This document shows positions 23,944 to 32,377 of a stretch of DNA of 45,600 nucleotides, in pieces. Source of the DNA: Pseudonocardia sp. TRM90224. GTDB taxonomy: Bacteria; Actinomycetota; Actinomycetes; Mycobacteriales; Pseudonocardiaceae. The stretch covers positions 1 through 45,600 of the forward strand of contig NZ_JAJGSX010000017.1 in the NCBI RefSeq assembly GCF_021245725.1. The letters are read 5' to 3'. Positions within the stretch are counted from its first letter, which is position 1. The number at the start of each line of letters is the position of its first letter. The notes under the pieces are model-generated. The model did not search any database. It was not told the DNA's origin and saw only the letters and a program-made list of their open reading frames with translations. The translations under genes and the position numbers were made by a program.

Positions 23944-25113
23944 TCAGCCGGCCAGGCGGACCGGGGCGCCGTTGGTCTTGCGCGCCTTGGGCAGCGCGGT
24001 GACCGAGCCCTTCGGGCCGCCGCCGGGGAACGCCAGGCGGGCGATCTTCAGGAACACCTTGCCGTACTGCTTCGGCAACGGGCCGGCGGTGTAGGTGAGA
24101 CCGTAGCGCGCGCAGATCTCGCGGACGCGCGGCGCGATCTCGGCGTAGCGGTTGCTCGGGATGTCCGGGAACAGGTGGTGCTCGATCTGGTGGCTCAGGT
24201 TCCCGGTCATGATGTGGAACAGCTTGCTGCCGGTGAGGTTCGCCGAGCCGAGCATCTGCCGCACGTACCACTCGCCCTTGGTCTCGCCTTCGAGGCGCTC
24301 CTCCTCGAACGTCTCGGTGCCCTCGGGGAAGTGCCCGCAGAAGATCACGGCGTGCGACCAGATGTTGCGGATGACGTTCGCGGTGAGGTTCGCGGCCGCC
24401 GTGTGCAGGAAGCCGGGGCCCGACAGCGCGGGGAAGATCACGTAGTCCTTGGCGAGCTGCTTGCGGACCTTGCGCCAGAACGCCCTCAGGTCGGCCTTCA
24501 TCTCGGCCTTCGACTTCGTGCCGTCGCGGTACTTGTCGAAGTCGAGGTCGTAGAGCGCGATACCCCACTCGAAGATCAGCGAGAGGCCGATGTTGGTGAG
24601 CGGCTGGATCAGGTTGGAGGGCTTCCACTCCTGCTCCGGCGTGATCCGCATGACCGTGTAGCCGAGGTCACGGTCCTTGCCGCGCACGTTCGTGAACGTG
24701 TGGTGCTCGTAGTTGTGGGTGCGCTTCCAGGCCTCGGCCGGGGTCGCGTGGTCCCACTCCCACGTCGTCGAGTGGATCCGCGGGTCGCGCATCCAGTCCC
24801 ACTGACCGTGCAGGACGTTGTGCCCGATCTCCATGTTGTCGAGGATCTTCGCGACGGAGAGCGCCGCCGTCCCCAGCACCCACGCCGGCGGGAACCGGGA
24901 GAAGATCAGGGCAGCACGGCCGCCGATCTCCAGCGCGCGCTGCACCGCGATCACCCTGTGGATGTAGCGGGCGTCGGCCTCGCCGAGGCTGGAGACGACC
25001 TCTTCGCGGATCGCGTCGAGCTCGGCGCCGAGCGCCTCGATCTGCTCGTCGGTCAGGTGCGCGGCGGCGCTGATCGTCGTCGTCTGAGTTGCGCTTGCGG
25101 TAGCGGTAGGCAT
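23944..25113 (-). CDS. Membrane fatty-acid (acyl-CoA) desaturase, DesA3-like
   Basis: A 389-residue di-iron desaturase. The three histidine boxes are present: GHNVLHGQ (His98, His102), HNYEHH (from His133) and HQIEHH in the C-terminal part. Hydrophobic segments around 65-95 and 170-190 anchor it in the membrane. It resembles the mycobacterial stearoyl-CoA desaturase DesA3 (Rv3229c), which introduces a delta-9 double bond and needs an electron donor. The donor-like reductase gene is the one upstream, nine bases away. The ATG at 25113 has GAGGAG five bases upstream; the GTG at 25125 would be four codons longer. Confidence 0.92.
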   Translation of the reverse strand: MPTATASATQTTTISAAAHLTDEQIEALGAELDAIREEVVSSLGEADARYIHRVIAVQRALEIGGRAALIFSRFPPAWVLGTAALSVAKILDNMEIGHNVLHGQWDWMRDPRIHSTTWEWDHATPAEAWKRTHNYEHHTFTNVRGKDRDLGYTVMRITPEQEWKPSNLIQPLTNIGLSLIFEWGIALYDLDFDKYRDGTKSKAEMKADLRAFWRKVRKQLAKDYVIFPALSGPGFLHTAAANLTANVIRNIWSHAVIFCGHFPEGTETFEEERLEGETKGEWYVRQMLGSANLTGSKLFHIMTGNLSHQIEHHLFPDIPSNRYAEIAPRVREICARYGLTYTAGPLPKQYGKVFLKIARLAFPGGGPKGSVTALPKARKTNGAPVRLAG

Positions 25114-25121
25114 TTTGCTCC

Positions 25122-26195
25122 TCACAGCTCGATCTCGACGTCGCCGGCGGCACCGGATACACAGGTGCGGACGGGGACGCCGGGGGTGTCATGCACGTCG
25201 CCGGTGCGCAGGTCGCGGACCGCGCCGGAGCGCAGCTTCCCGACGCACGTGTGGCAGATGCCCATCCGGCAACCGTTGGGCAGCAGCGCGCCCGCGGCCT
25301 CGCCGGCGACCATGAGCGGGGTGCCCGGTCCGGCGTCGGCCACGATGTCGCTGGTGGTGAAGTGGACGCGCCCACCGGGGACGCCGTCGGCGACCGTCGC
25401 GGGCGGGGTGAATCGTTCGACGTGCAGGGCATCGGGGTCGCCTGCACGGTCCCAGTGCTCGGTGAGCATGTCGAGCATGCCGGCCGGGCCGCACGCCCAC
25501 GTCTTCCGCGCCGCCCAGTCGGGCACGGTGTCGGTGAGCGCGTCGGCGGTGAGCCGGCCTTCGAGCGCGGTGTGCCGCTCGACGAACCGCATGCCGGTCG
25601 CGGCTGCGATCGAACGCAGCTGGGCACCGAACACGAGGTCGCGCGGGGTGCGGTCGCAGTGCACGAGCACCGCGCCGTCGAGCTCTTCCGGACGCTCCTT
25701 GGACAGCGTGCGCAGCATCGACATGATCGGCGTGATGCCGCTGCCGGCCGCCAGGAAGAGCAGCTTCTCGGGGGTGGGCTCGCCGAGCACGAACTCGCCC
25801 GCCGGCGGACCGAGCCGGACGAGCGTGCCGACGGGCGTGCCGTGCGCGAGCTTGCCGGAGACGGTGCCGCCGGGCACCACCGTCACGGTGATCGAGAGCA
25901 GCGGGTCGGACGGGCACGACGTCGCCGAGTAGGTGCGCCACTGCCACACACCGTTGATCCGAATGCCGATCCCGACGAACTGGCCCGGCACGTGCTTCCG
26001 GTAGCCGGCGCCCGGCCGCAGCACGAGCGTCGTGGTGTCGGCGGTCTCGCGGCGGAGCCCGATGACCCGCGCGTGGGGTTCACGCGTGGACCACATCGGG
26101 TTCATCGTGCCGAGGAGATCGTCAGGCACGACGGGGGTCGTGAGCAAGGCTGCGGCGTCACGCGCCCGACGTCCGATCGCACGGAGAACTCCCAT
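25122..26195 (-). CDS. Ferredoxin-NADP reductase with C-terminal [2Fe-2S] domain (desaturase partner)
   Basis: A 357-residue flavoprotein-ferredoxin fusion. In order: FAD-binding region (ARVIGLRRETADTTTLVLRP; GQFVGIGI; WRTYSATS, the RxYS motif), NAD(P)H-binding region (LFLAAGSGITPIMSML; CGPAGMLDML) and a plant-type ferredoxin domain with Cys ligands in NGCRMGICHTCVGKL and VRTCVSGA. It resembles Rv3230c, the reductase partner of DesA3, and is adjacent to the desaturase with nearly no gap. It probably passes electrons from NADPH to the desaturase. ATG at 26195 (MGVLRAIGRRA) is preferred over a start ten codons earlier. Confidence 0.93.
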   Translation of the reverse strand: MGVLRAIGRRARDAAALLTTPVVPDDLLGTMNPMWSTREPHARVIGLRRETADTTTLVLRPGAGYRKHVPGQFVGIGIRINGVWQWRTYSATSCPSDPLLSITVTVVPGGTVSGKLAHGTPVGTLVRLGPPAGEFVLGEPTPEKLLFLAAGSGITPIMSMLRTLSKERPEELDGAVLVHCDRTPRDLVFGAQLRSIAAATGMRFVERHTALEGRLTADALTDTVPDWAARKTWACGPAGMLDMLTEHWDRAGDPDALHVERFTPPATVADGVPGGRVHFTTSDIVADAGPGTPLMVAGEAAGALLPNGCRMGICHTCVGKLRSGAVRDLRTGDVHDTPGVPVRTCVSGAAGDVEIEL

Positions 26196-26362
26196 GCAGA
26201 CAACGGTATTGCGCGCTTCCCACAAAAGGCCACGCTCGTGAGCACGCTGCGGGCGGTGAATCTGTTGCGGGAGCCAAAATTGCTTGCGGATCCCGGATGG
26301 ATATGGGGGTTAGCCCTATGGTGTCGCCGCCAGGGCTCCGACTTGCCCTGCCGCAGGCCCGT

Positions 26363-27139
26363 TCAGTTGGGCGCGCGCCGCCCGATCCGGGATCGGCCCG
26401 GTGACTGCCAGCTCTGCTTCTTCTCGATCTCGAAGGCCGTCGCGACGAGGTGCTCGTTGCCGGTCGCGAGCCACCCGTTGGGCAGCACCAGCACGTCCTC
26501 GAACCCGATGCGCGTATCGAGCTCCATCCGCATGGCGTACTCGAGGACGGGCCACGCGCCGCCCTCTTCGCCGTGGAGGAGCACGGGCACACCGAGCTCG
26601 TTCCCGAGCGCGCGCATGATCCGCACACCCTCGGCGACGGCGGTCTCGGGATCGGAGACGGTGGACTCCGCCAGCACGCGGGTGGTGCCGGGCGGGACGC
26701 CATTGGTGCGGAGGGTGACGGCGTCGCCGCTCGTCCACACCCCGAGCTCGACGCCGATGCCGACGGAGGCCGCGGCCGCGCAGACGTCGACCCAGCCCTT
26801 CTCGTGGACGTTCACCGAGCAGACGTCGGGCTTGCCGACGCCGAGGTGGCCCCACGCCAGCACCGCCTCGATGCGCTTGGTGGGATCGGGCTGGATCCAG
26901 CGGCCGGTGGTGACGCCGATCTCCATGCCGGGGACCTCGGCCCTGATCGCGGCGACGGCATCGCCGACGTGCATGGGGTCGAGCGTCTCCTGCGCGTTGG
27001 GCCCGCGGGGGTGGACGTGGACCGCAGTGATGCCTTCCCGCGCGACCGCGCGGGCGTCGCGCGCGAGGTGCCGGGCGAGCACAGGCAGCGCAGGGTGCGC
27101 GTCCTCGGGACGCGACCCGTTCAGAACCGCTTGCAGCAC
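26363..27139 (-). CDS. Beta-keto acid cleavage enzyme (BKACE, DUF849)
   Basis: A 258-residue TIM-barrel protein of the BKACE family, founded by 3-keto-5-aminohexanoate cleavage enzyme, which condenses a beta-keto acid with acetyl-CoA. The zinc-binding AVHVHPRGP (HxH near residue 42) and the late TRIGFEDVLVLPNG (catalytic region) are visible, as are GVTTGRW and SVNVHE. The C-terminus is shorter than usual (end at IEKKQSWQSPGR...). The substrate is unknown; it is between the ferredoxin-reductase gene and ligA and is not tied to either by overlap. It starts at GTG. Confidence 0.85.
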   Translation of the reverse strand: MLQAVLNGSRPEDAHPALPVLARHLARDARAVAREGITAVHVHPRGPNAQETLDPMHVGDAVAAIRAEVPGMEIGVTTGRWIQPDPTKRIEAVLAWGHLGVGKPDVCSVNVHEKGWVDVCAAAASVGIGVELGVWTSGDAVTLRTNGVPPGTTRVLAESTVSDPETAVAEGVRIMRALGNELGVPVLLHGEEGGAWPVLEYAMRMELDTRIGFEDVLVLPNGWLATGNEHLVATAFEIEKKQSWQSPGRSRIGRRAPN

Positions 27140-27259
27140 TGCATCACCCCCACGCCAGAAGGATAGTGCGTCATCAACAAGAGGCTCCGCCTCCTCCGAA
27201 CGGAGACCTCAATCGAGTTGATCATAGTGTTGCGCAGGGCGACCGGCCACGACCGGCTC

Positions 27260-29551
27260 TCACTCGCCGATCGTGGCCACCTCCCTCGCGGCATCCGGAC
27301 CACGCTCCAGCAGGACCCGGAAGCCCGACTCGTCGAGCACGGGCACGCGGAGCTCGATGGCCTTGTCGTACTTCGAGCCCGGCGCCTCGCCCGCGACGAC
27401 AAAAGCGGTGTTCTTCGAGACCGAGCTCGCCGCTCTGCCACCACGCGCGGTGATGGCCTCCTTGGCCTCGTCACGGGAGTAGGCGTCCATCGAGCCGGTG
27501 ATGACGATCGACATGCCATCGAGCGTGCGCGGTATCGATCGGTCGACCTCGTCGATCATGCGGACGCCTGCGGCCCGCCACTTCTCGACGACCTCGCGGT
27601 GCCAATCGACGCTGAACCAGTCGCGCAGCGCCGCCGCGATCGTCGGGCCGACGCCTTCGACACCGGCGATCGGGGCGAGTGCCTCGGCGAGCGCCTTGCT
27701 CTGGGCACGGGTGGCCGCGCGTGCCGCCTTCTCCGCAGCCGCGGCCCGCTCCTCCTCCGAGAGCTGCGCAACCTCCTCGGCGTCGACGCTGCCGTCGACG
27801 GCGACCGGCTCGCCGGGCTTCTCCTCCTCCGCCTCGGCGGAAGAGCCGTCGGACGTGATCACGAGCCCGGCCGCCGCGGTGGCAGCGGCAGCCGCCTCGG
27901 CAGCGGTCTCGATCGCCTCCATCGAGGTGAACTCGCGCGCGACGGCCTGCGCCGCCGTCGGCCCGACGTGGCGGATCGACAGACCGACCAGCACCCGCCA
28001 CAGCGGACGCTCCTTCACCGCCTCCAGGTTGGCGAGCAGCTTGCGCCCGTTGGCCGAGAGCTCCCCCGCCTTCGTGCGGAACAGCTCGACCTGCAGCAGC
28101 TTCTCCTCGTCGAGCGAGAAGACGTCGCCCTCGTCGTTGACGACACCCGACTTGAGCAGCGCAACAGCGGCCTCGTAGCCGAGCCCCTCGATGTCGAAGG
28201 CGCCCCGACCGGCCAGGTGGAACACCCGCTCGCGCAGCTGCGCAGGGCAGGAGCGCGCGTTGGGGCAGCGCCGGTCGACGTCGCCGGCCTTCTGCTGGAC
28301 GAGCGCGGTGCCGCACTCGGGGCAGTGCGTGGGCATCACGAACTCGCGCTCGCTGCCGTCGCGCAGCTCCACGACCGGCCCGAGCACCTCGGGGATGACG
28401 TCGCCGGCCTTGCGGATCACCACGCGGTCGCCGATGAGCACACCCTTGCGCCGCACCTCGTCGGCGTTGTGCAGGGTGGCGAGCCCGACCGTCGAGCCGG
28501 CGATGACCACCGGCTCCATCTGCGCGAACGGGGTGACCCGCCCGGTGCGGCCGACGTTGACCTGGATGTCGAGGAGCTTGGTGGTGGCCTCCTCCGGCGG
28601 GTACTTGTACGCGATCGCCCAGCGGGGAGCCCGCGACGTCGAGCCCATCCGGCGCTGCAGCGCGACCTCGTCGACCTTGACGACGATGCCGTCGATCTCG
28701 TGCTCGATGTCGTGGCGGTGCTCGCCCCAGTACTCGGTGTGGGCGATCACCTCGTCGACGCCGGTGACGACGACCGTGCGCTCGGAGACCGGCAGCCCCC
28801 ACGCACGCAACGCGTCGTAGCCCTGCGACTGCCGTTCGAGCGCGAACCCGTCGCGTTTGCCGAAGCCGTGGCAGATGAGCCGCAGCTTGCGCGCCGCGGT
28901 GATCCGCGGGTCCTTCTGCCGCAGCGACCCGGCCGCGGTGTTGCGCGGGTTGGCGTAGACGGGCTTGCCGGCCTCGACCATCTGCGCGTTGAGCGCCTCG
29001 AAGTCCTCCAGCCGGAAGTAGACCTCCCCGCGCACCTCGACCAGCGCGGGCACCGGGAACTCCGGCGTGCCGGTGAGCTGCTCCGGCACCTCCTCCAGCG
29101 TGCGCATGTTGAGCGTGATGTCCTCGCCCGTGCGCCCGTCGCCTCGGGTGAGGGCCCGGGTGAGCATGCCGTTCTCGTACAGGAGGTTGACCGCCAGCCC
29201 GTCGATCTTCAGCTCGCAGAGGTAGTGCACCTGCTCCGACCCGATGTCGCGGGCCACCCGCTCGGCCCAGCCGCGCAGGTCGTCGGCCGTGAACGCGTTG
29301 TCGAGGCTGAGCATGCGCTCGAGGTGGTCGTGCGCGACGAACTCCGTGCTGAACCCGCTGCCGACCTTCTGCGTCGGCGAATCCGGCGTCACCAGCTCCG
29401 GGTGCTCCGCCTCCAGCGCCAGCAACTCGCGCCACAGCTCGTCGAACTGCCCGTCGGAGATGATCGGCGCATCGACGTAGTAGCGGAACTGGTGATCGGC
29501 CACCTCGGCTGCGAGGTTGGCGTGGCGCACCTTGGGATCTTCATCCGTCAC
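27260..29551 (-). CDS. ligA: NAD-dependent DNA ligase LigA with an extra insertion
   Basis: A 763-residue NAD+ DNA ligase, sealing nicks in replication and repair. The Ia domain motif YYxDAP (YYVDAP, 24-29) and adenylation site CELKIDG with nucleophile Lys115 are present. An OB fold follows, then the four-cysteine zinc finger (CPECGTAL, CPNARSCPAQ), helix-hairpin-helix domain and C-terminal BRCT (DGMSIVITGSMDAYSRDEAKE). It is about 80 residues longer than usual because of an Ala/Glu-rich segment at about 549-630. The GTG start lies six bases after TAATCT, so the mRNA may be leaderless. It occupies the place of Rv3014c. Confidence 0.97.
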   Translation of the reverse strand: MTDEDPKVRHANLAAEVADHQFRYYVDAPIISDGQFDELWRELLALEAEHPELVTPDSPTQKVGSGFSTEFVAHDHLERMLSLDNAFTADDLRGWAERVARDIGSEQVHYLCELKIDGLAVNLLYENGMLTRALTRGDGRTGEDITLNMRTLEEVPEQLTGTPEFPVPALVEVRGEVYFRLEDFEALNAQMVEAGKPVYANPRNTAAGSLRQKDPRITAARKLRLICHGFGKRDGFALERQSQGYDALRAWGLPVSERTVVVTGVDEVIAHTEYWGEHRHDIEHEIDGIVVKVDEVALQRRMGSTSRAPRWAIAYKYPPEEATTKLLDIQVNVGRTGRVTPFAQMEPVVIAGSTVGLATLHNADEVRRKGVLIGDRVVIRKAGDVIPEVLGPVVELRDGSEREFVMPTHCPECGTALVQQKAGDVDRRCPNARSCPAQLRERVFHLAGRGAFDIEGLGYEAAVALLKSGVVNDEGDVFSLDEEKLLQVELFRTKAGELSANGRKLLANLEAVKERPLWRVLVGLSIRHVGPTAAQAVAREFTSMEAIETAAEAAAAATAAAGLVITSDGSSAEAEEEKPGEPVAVDGSVDAEEVAQLSEEERAAAAEKAARAATRAQSKALAEALAPIAGVEGVGPTIAAALRDWFSVDWHREVVEKWRAAGVRMIDEVDRSIPRTLDGMSIVITGSMDAYSRDEAKEAITARGGRAASSVSKNTAFVVAGEAPGSKYDKAIELRVPVLDESGFRVLLERGPDAAREVATIGE

Positions 29552-29563
29552 GAGGGCAGATTA
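29552..29563 (-). promoter_or_regulatory. Predicted -10 box of a leaderless ligA transcript
   Basis: TAATCT (29563-29558) is followed by six bases and the ligA GTG at 29551. This spacing places the transcription start at the start codon. No ribosome-binding site is present. No good -35 is visible at the standard distance. Confidence 0.45.
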
Positions 29564-29653
29564 CCGATGCCGACCGACAAAACACCCCTGATCAGCCACG
29601 TGTACGCGGTCGGCCGCCCAGGTCGGGCGCCAGCGGGCTCCCCTGGCGCCACA

Positions 29654-29703
29654 TGGAACCCTGTGGCTGCTCTACAACGTTGCACGACCGCCACAAGGTT
29701 CCA
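29654..29703. repeat. Inverted repeat, 14-bp arms with 22-base loop
   Basis: Arms TGGAACCCTGTGGC and GCCACAAGGTTCCA pair with one mismatch around a loop of 22 bases. It belongs to neither family A nor family B and I see no second copy in the window. It is about 100-150 bp upstream of ligA; it could be a regulatory site or an RNA hairpin. Confidence 0.5.
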
Positions 29704-30020
29704 CGACGCGGACGGGGCACGGTCAACGCGCACTGGCTCACGTGTCAGCGTGAACGACTGCGATCTGATCAACGTGTGGACCGGTGAGCGTGCACGAGGT
29801 CACCACTCTCGGCCTCGACCTACCGACGGCCGCGGACCCGAGCCGCGCCCAGCACGGACCCTCATCCCTCGTGGCGCCCGAAGGCCATGGCGGACTTTCC
29901 TGACCTTCCGCCCCGGACGTGCAGCGGCCTGCAGCGTGCCGGTGGATCCCGATTCCCCGCTCCTCCTGCCGTTCGCCCGCCGGGCCGACTGCAAGAGGTC
30001 GTCGGCCGGGCGGGTCCCCT

Positions 30021-30099
30021 GGGAGGGCAGGAAAGCCACTTTCCTGCCCTGTGAGGGCCGGAAAGTGGCTTTGCTGCCCTCCCGTGCGGAACGCACGCG
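30021..30099. repeat. Family A inverted repeat, copy A4, with companion palindrome
   Basis: Two facing cores (30021-30083), the second with G for C (TTTGCTG), in GGGAGGGCAG/CTGCCCTCCC outer arms. The companion palindrome CGTGCG-GAA-CGCACG lies at 30083-30099 and its end is five bases from the MetE-like stop codon. Confidence 0.85.
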
Positions 30100-30103
30100 C
30101 CCC

Positions 30104-31249
30104 CTACTCGTCCGGGTCCCCGAACGCCTTCGCGAGCTCTGCGCACAGCGCCATCGCCCGCCGCGCCCAGTTGGGCGTCGCGCCGGCGAGGCCGCAGGCG
30201 GGGGTGGGGACGGTGAGCTCGGTGAGGCGGTGCCTGTCGAAGCCGAGCCGGTCGGCCAGCTCGAACACGCGCTTCGCGAGCGCGGGCGCGGCGACGGGCC
30301 GCCCGGGGTCGTGGGTCGGGACGATCCCGAGCAGCAGCGGCGTCCCCGCATCCCACGTCTCGCCGAGCGCGTCGAGCGCCGCGGGGAGGGCGGTGCGGCC
30401 GGAGACCGCGGGCCGGGTGGCGTCGATGCTGATCCCGGCCGCGCCGATGCCGTTGAGCAGCCGCACGGGCGGCTCGTCGGCGCAGCAGTGCACCACGACG
30501 GGGACGCCGAGCGCGGTGATCAGGTCCCGCAGCGCGTCTTGCGCGTCGGTCTCCGCGACCGCCCGCACCGTCCCGTACCCCGAGGGGGTCGGAATCTGCC
30601 CGGCGATCACCGCGGGCAGCGCCGGCTCGTCGAGCTGCAGCACGACGCTCGCGCCGGTCCGCGCGGCCACCTCGGCGACGTGCTGCCGCAGCCCCTCCGT
30701 GAGGCTCGCGGTGAACTCGCGGACCGCGCCGTGGTCGGTCAGCACCCGATGTCCCGTGTGCAGCTCCACCGTCGCCGCCAGCGACCACGGTCCGGCCGCC
30801 TGCACCTTCACCCACGCCGGCCGCACCGGGTCGCAGGCTTCGTCGAACGCGTCCATGTCGCCCCTGAGCAGGTCGACGGCGATCCGGTGGTCACGGCCCG
30901 GCCGATCGGCCACCCGGTAGCCCGACGGCCGCACCTCTACCGCGATGTCCACCAGCAGCGACGCCGTGCGCCCGACGATGTCCGCCCCGACGCCGCGGGC
31001 CGGCAGCTCGGGCAGGTACGGCAGCAGCGGCAGCTCCCCCACGACGGTCGCGGCGGCCTCCCGCGGGTCGGTCCCGGGCAACGAGCCGATCGCCGTCGCG
31101 GCGCCGGCCGGCCACCGCTCCTGCGGCTGGGCCGGCTCTTCCTCGGGTTCGTCCTGCGCCGCCACGACGATCGGCGCGGGCTCCCCCGGCCGGACGTTCC
31201 CCAGCCCGGCCGCGGCCAGAGCTGCGGCCAGTGCGTCGTCAGTGCTCAC
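30104..31249 (-). CDS. Cobalamin-independent methionine synthase-like protein (Rv3015c-like)
   Basis: A 381-residue protein with a MetE C-terminal-type TIM barrel only. It has a charged acidic N-terminal extension (PIVVAAQDEPEEEPAQPQ), then GAATAIGSLPGTDPREAA and barrel features QLDEPALP, VVHCCAD and TPACGLAG. The Cys-His residues of the last two match the MetE zinc site, so zinc binding is likely. It lacks the N-terminal folate-binding half of MetE, and its methyl donor and acceptor are unknown. The GTG start sits near TAGACA; promoter unclear. It sits at the site of Rv3015c, between ligA and mnmA. Confidence 0.82.
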   Translation of the reverse strand: MSTDDALAAALAAAGLGNVRPGEPAPIVVAAQDEPEEEPAQPQERWPAGAATAIGSLPGTDPREAAATVVGELPLLPYLPELPARGVGADIVGRTASLLVDIAVEVRPSGYRVADRPGRDHRIAVDLLRGDMDAFDEACDPVRPAWVKVQAAGPWSLAATVELHTGHRVLTDHGAVREFTASLTEGLRQHVAEVAARTGASVVLQLDEPALPAVIAGQIPTPSGYGTVRAVAETDAQDALRDLITALGVPVVVHCCADEPPVRLLNGIGAAGISIDATRPAVSGRTALPAALDALGETWDAGTPLLLGIVPTHDPGRPVAAPALAKRVFELADRLGFDRHRLTELTVPTPACGLAGATPNWARRAMALCAELAKAFGDPDE

Positions 31250-31297
31250 CCGCGGTGTCTACCACCGGTCCCGCAGGCCGCTGAGGCCGGCCGGGTC

Positions 31298-32377
31298 TCA
31301 GCCGGTGGACGTGATGCGGGCGCTGCCGAGCACGACGTCGCCGCCGTCGGCGTCGGGCCGGTACAGCGCGACGGCCTGGCCCGGCGCCACCCCGCGCAGC
31401 GGCTCCTCCAGCTCGACGACCAGCGAGTCGGGCGTCGGCACGGCGGTGGCCGCGGCCAGGCCGCCGTGCGCGCGGACCTGCACGACGCACCTGAACCGGT
31501 CGCCCGGTGAGTGGCCGGTGCTCCAGATCGGACGGCCGGCCTCGATCCTGCGCACGTCGAGCGCCGACGCCGGGCCGACCCGCACGGTGCCGCTGACCGG
31601 CTCGATCCCGAGCACGTAGCGCGGGCGGCCGTCGGCGGCAGGGGCGTCGATGCCGAGGCCCTTGCGCTGGCCGACGGTGAAGCCGTGGACGCCGTCGTGG
31701 CGGCCCAGCTCGGTGCCGGTGGCGTCGTCGATCACGGCGCCCGGCCTGGCACCGATCCGGGCGCTCAGGAACGCGCGGGTGTCGCCCGACGGGATGAAGC
31801 AGATGTCGTGGCTGTCGGGCTTGTCCGCGACCCGCAGCCCGCGCGCGGCGGCCTCGGCCCGCACCGCGGACTTCGGGGTGTCGCCGATGGGGAACATCGC
31901 GTGCGCCAGCTGGTGCTGCGTGAGCACGGCCAGCACGTACGACTGGTCCTTGTCGGCGTCGACCGCGCGGCGCAGCTCACCATCGACGAGCCGCGCGTAG
32001 TGGCCCGTGCAGACGGCGTCGAAGCCGAGCGCGAGCGCGCGGTCGAGCAGGGCCGCGAACTTGATCTTCTCGTTGCAGCTCAGGCACGGGTTCGGCGTCT
32101 GCCCGGCGGCGTAGGCGGCGACGAAGTCGTCGACAACACCCTCGCTGAACTGCGCGGCGAAGTCCCACACGTAGAACGGGATGTCGAGCACGTCGGCGGC
32201 GCGGCGCGCATCACCCGCGTCCTCCTTGGAGCAACAGCCCCGCGAGCCCGCGCGCAGCGCCGCCGGGGTCTCGGAGAGCGCGAGGTGCACCCCGACGACG
32301 TCGTGTCCCGCGTCGACCGCACGCGCGGCGGCGACGGCGGAGTCGACCCCACCGCTCATGGCCGCGAGCACCCTCAT
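31298..32377 (-). CDS. mnmA: tRNA-specific 2-thiouridylase
   Basis: A 359-residue enzyme that 2-thiolates U34 of tRNA Lys, Glu and Gln. The PP-loop SGGVDS (8-13), the nucleophile Cys98 (NPCLSC) and the persulfide cysteine Cys193 (SHDICFIPSGD) are present, with GDKDQSYVL-type ADKDQSYVL. The gene start overlaps the iscS stop as ATGA: the sulphur donor desulfurase and the thiolase are translated together, as in Rv3025c-Rv3024c. It ends 48 bp before the MetE-like gene, so the operon may continue. Confidence 0.97.
   Translation of the reverse strand: MRVLAAMSGGVDSAVAAARAVDAGHDVVGVHLALSETPAALRAGSRGCCSKEDAGDARRAADVLDIPFYVWDFAAQFSEGVVDDFVAAYAAGQTPNPCLSCNEKIKFAALLDRALALGFDAVCTGHYARLVDGELRRAVDADKDQSYVLAVLTQHQLAHAMFPIGDTPKSAVRAEAAARGLRVADKPDSHDICFIPSGDTRAFLSARIGARPGAVIDDATGTELGRHDGVHGFTVGQRKGLGIDAPAADGRPRYVLGIEPVSGTVRVGPASALDVRRIEAGRPIWSTGHSPGDRFRCVVQVRAHGGLAAATAVPTPDSLVVELEEPLRGVAPGQAVALYRPDADGGDVVLGSARITSTG

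Larger units (their letters stand above)
29552..30103. other. Intergenic region upstream of ligA
   Basis: About 550 bp with no supported gene. It holds the ligA -10 box, a 50-bp inverted repeat at 29654-29703 and the family A element A4 at 30021-30099. A 38-codon plus-strand reading frame starting near 29787 has no ribosome site or known homology, and I do not call it. Confidence 0.6.

Noticed and set aside
27218..31510. A 1430-residue plus-strand open frame
   Set aside because: It is antisense to ligA, the MetE-like gene and part of mnmA, which all have full motifs. The composition is Arg/Glu/Pro-rich, as expected for the opposite strand of high-GC genes.
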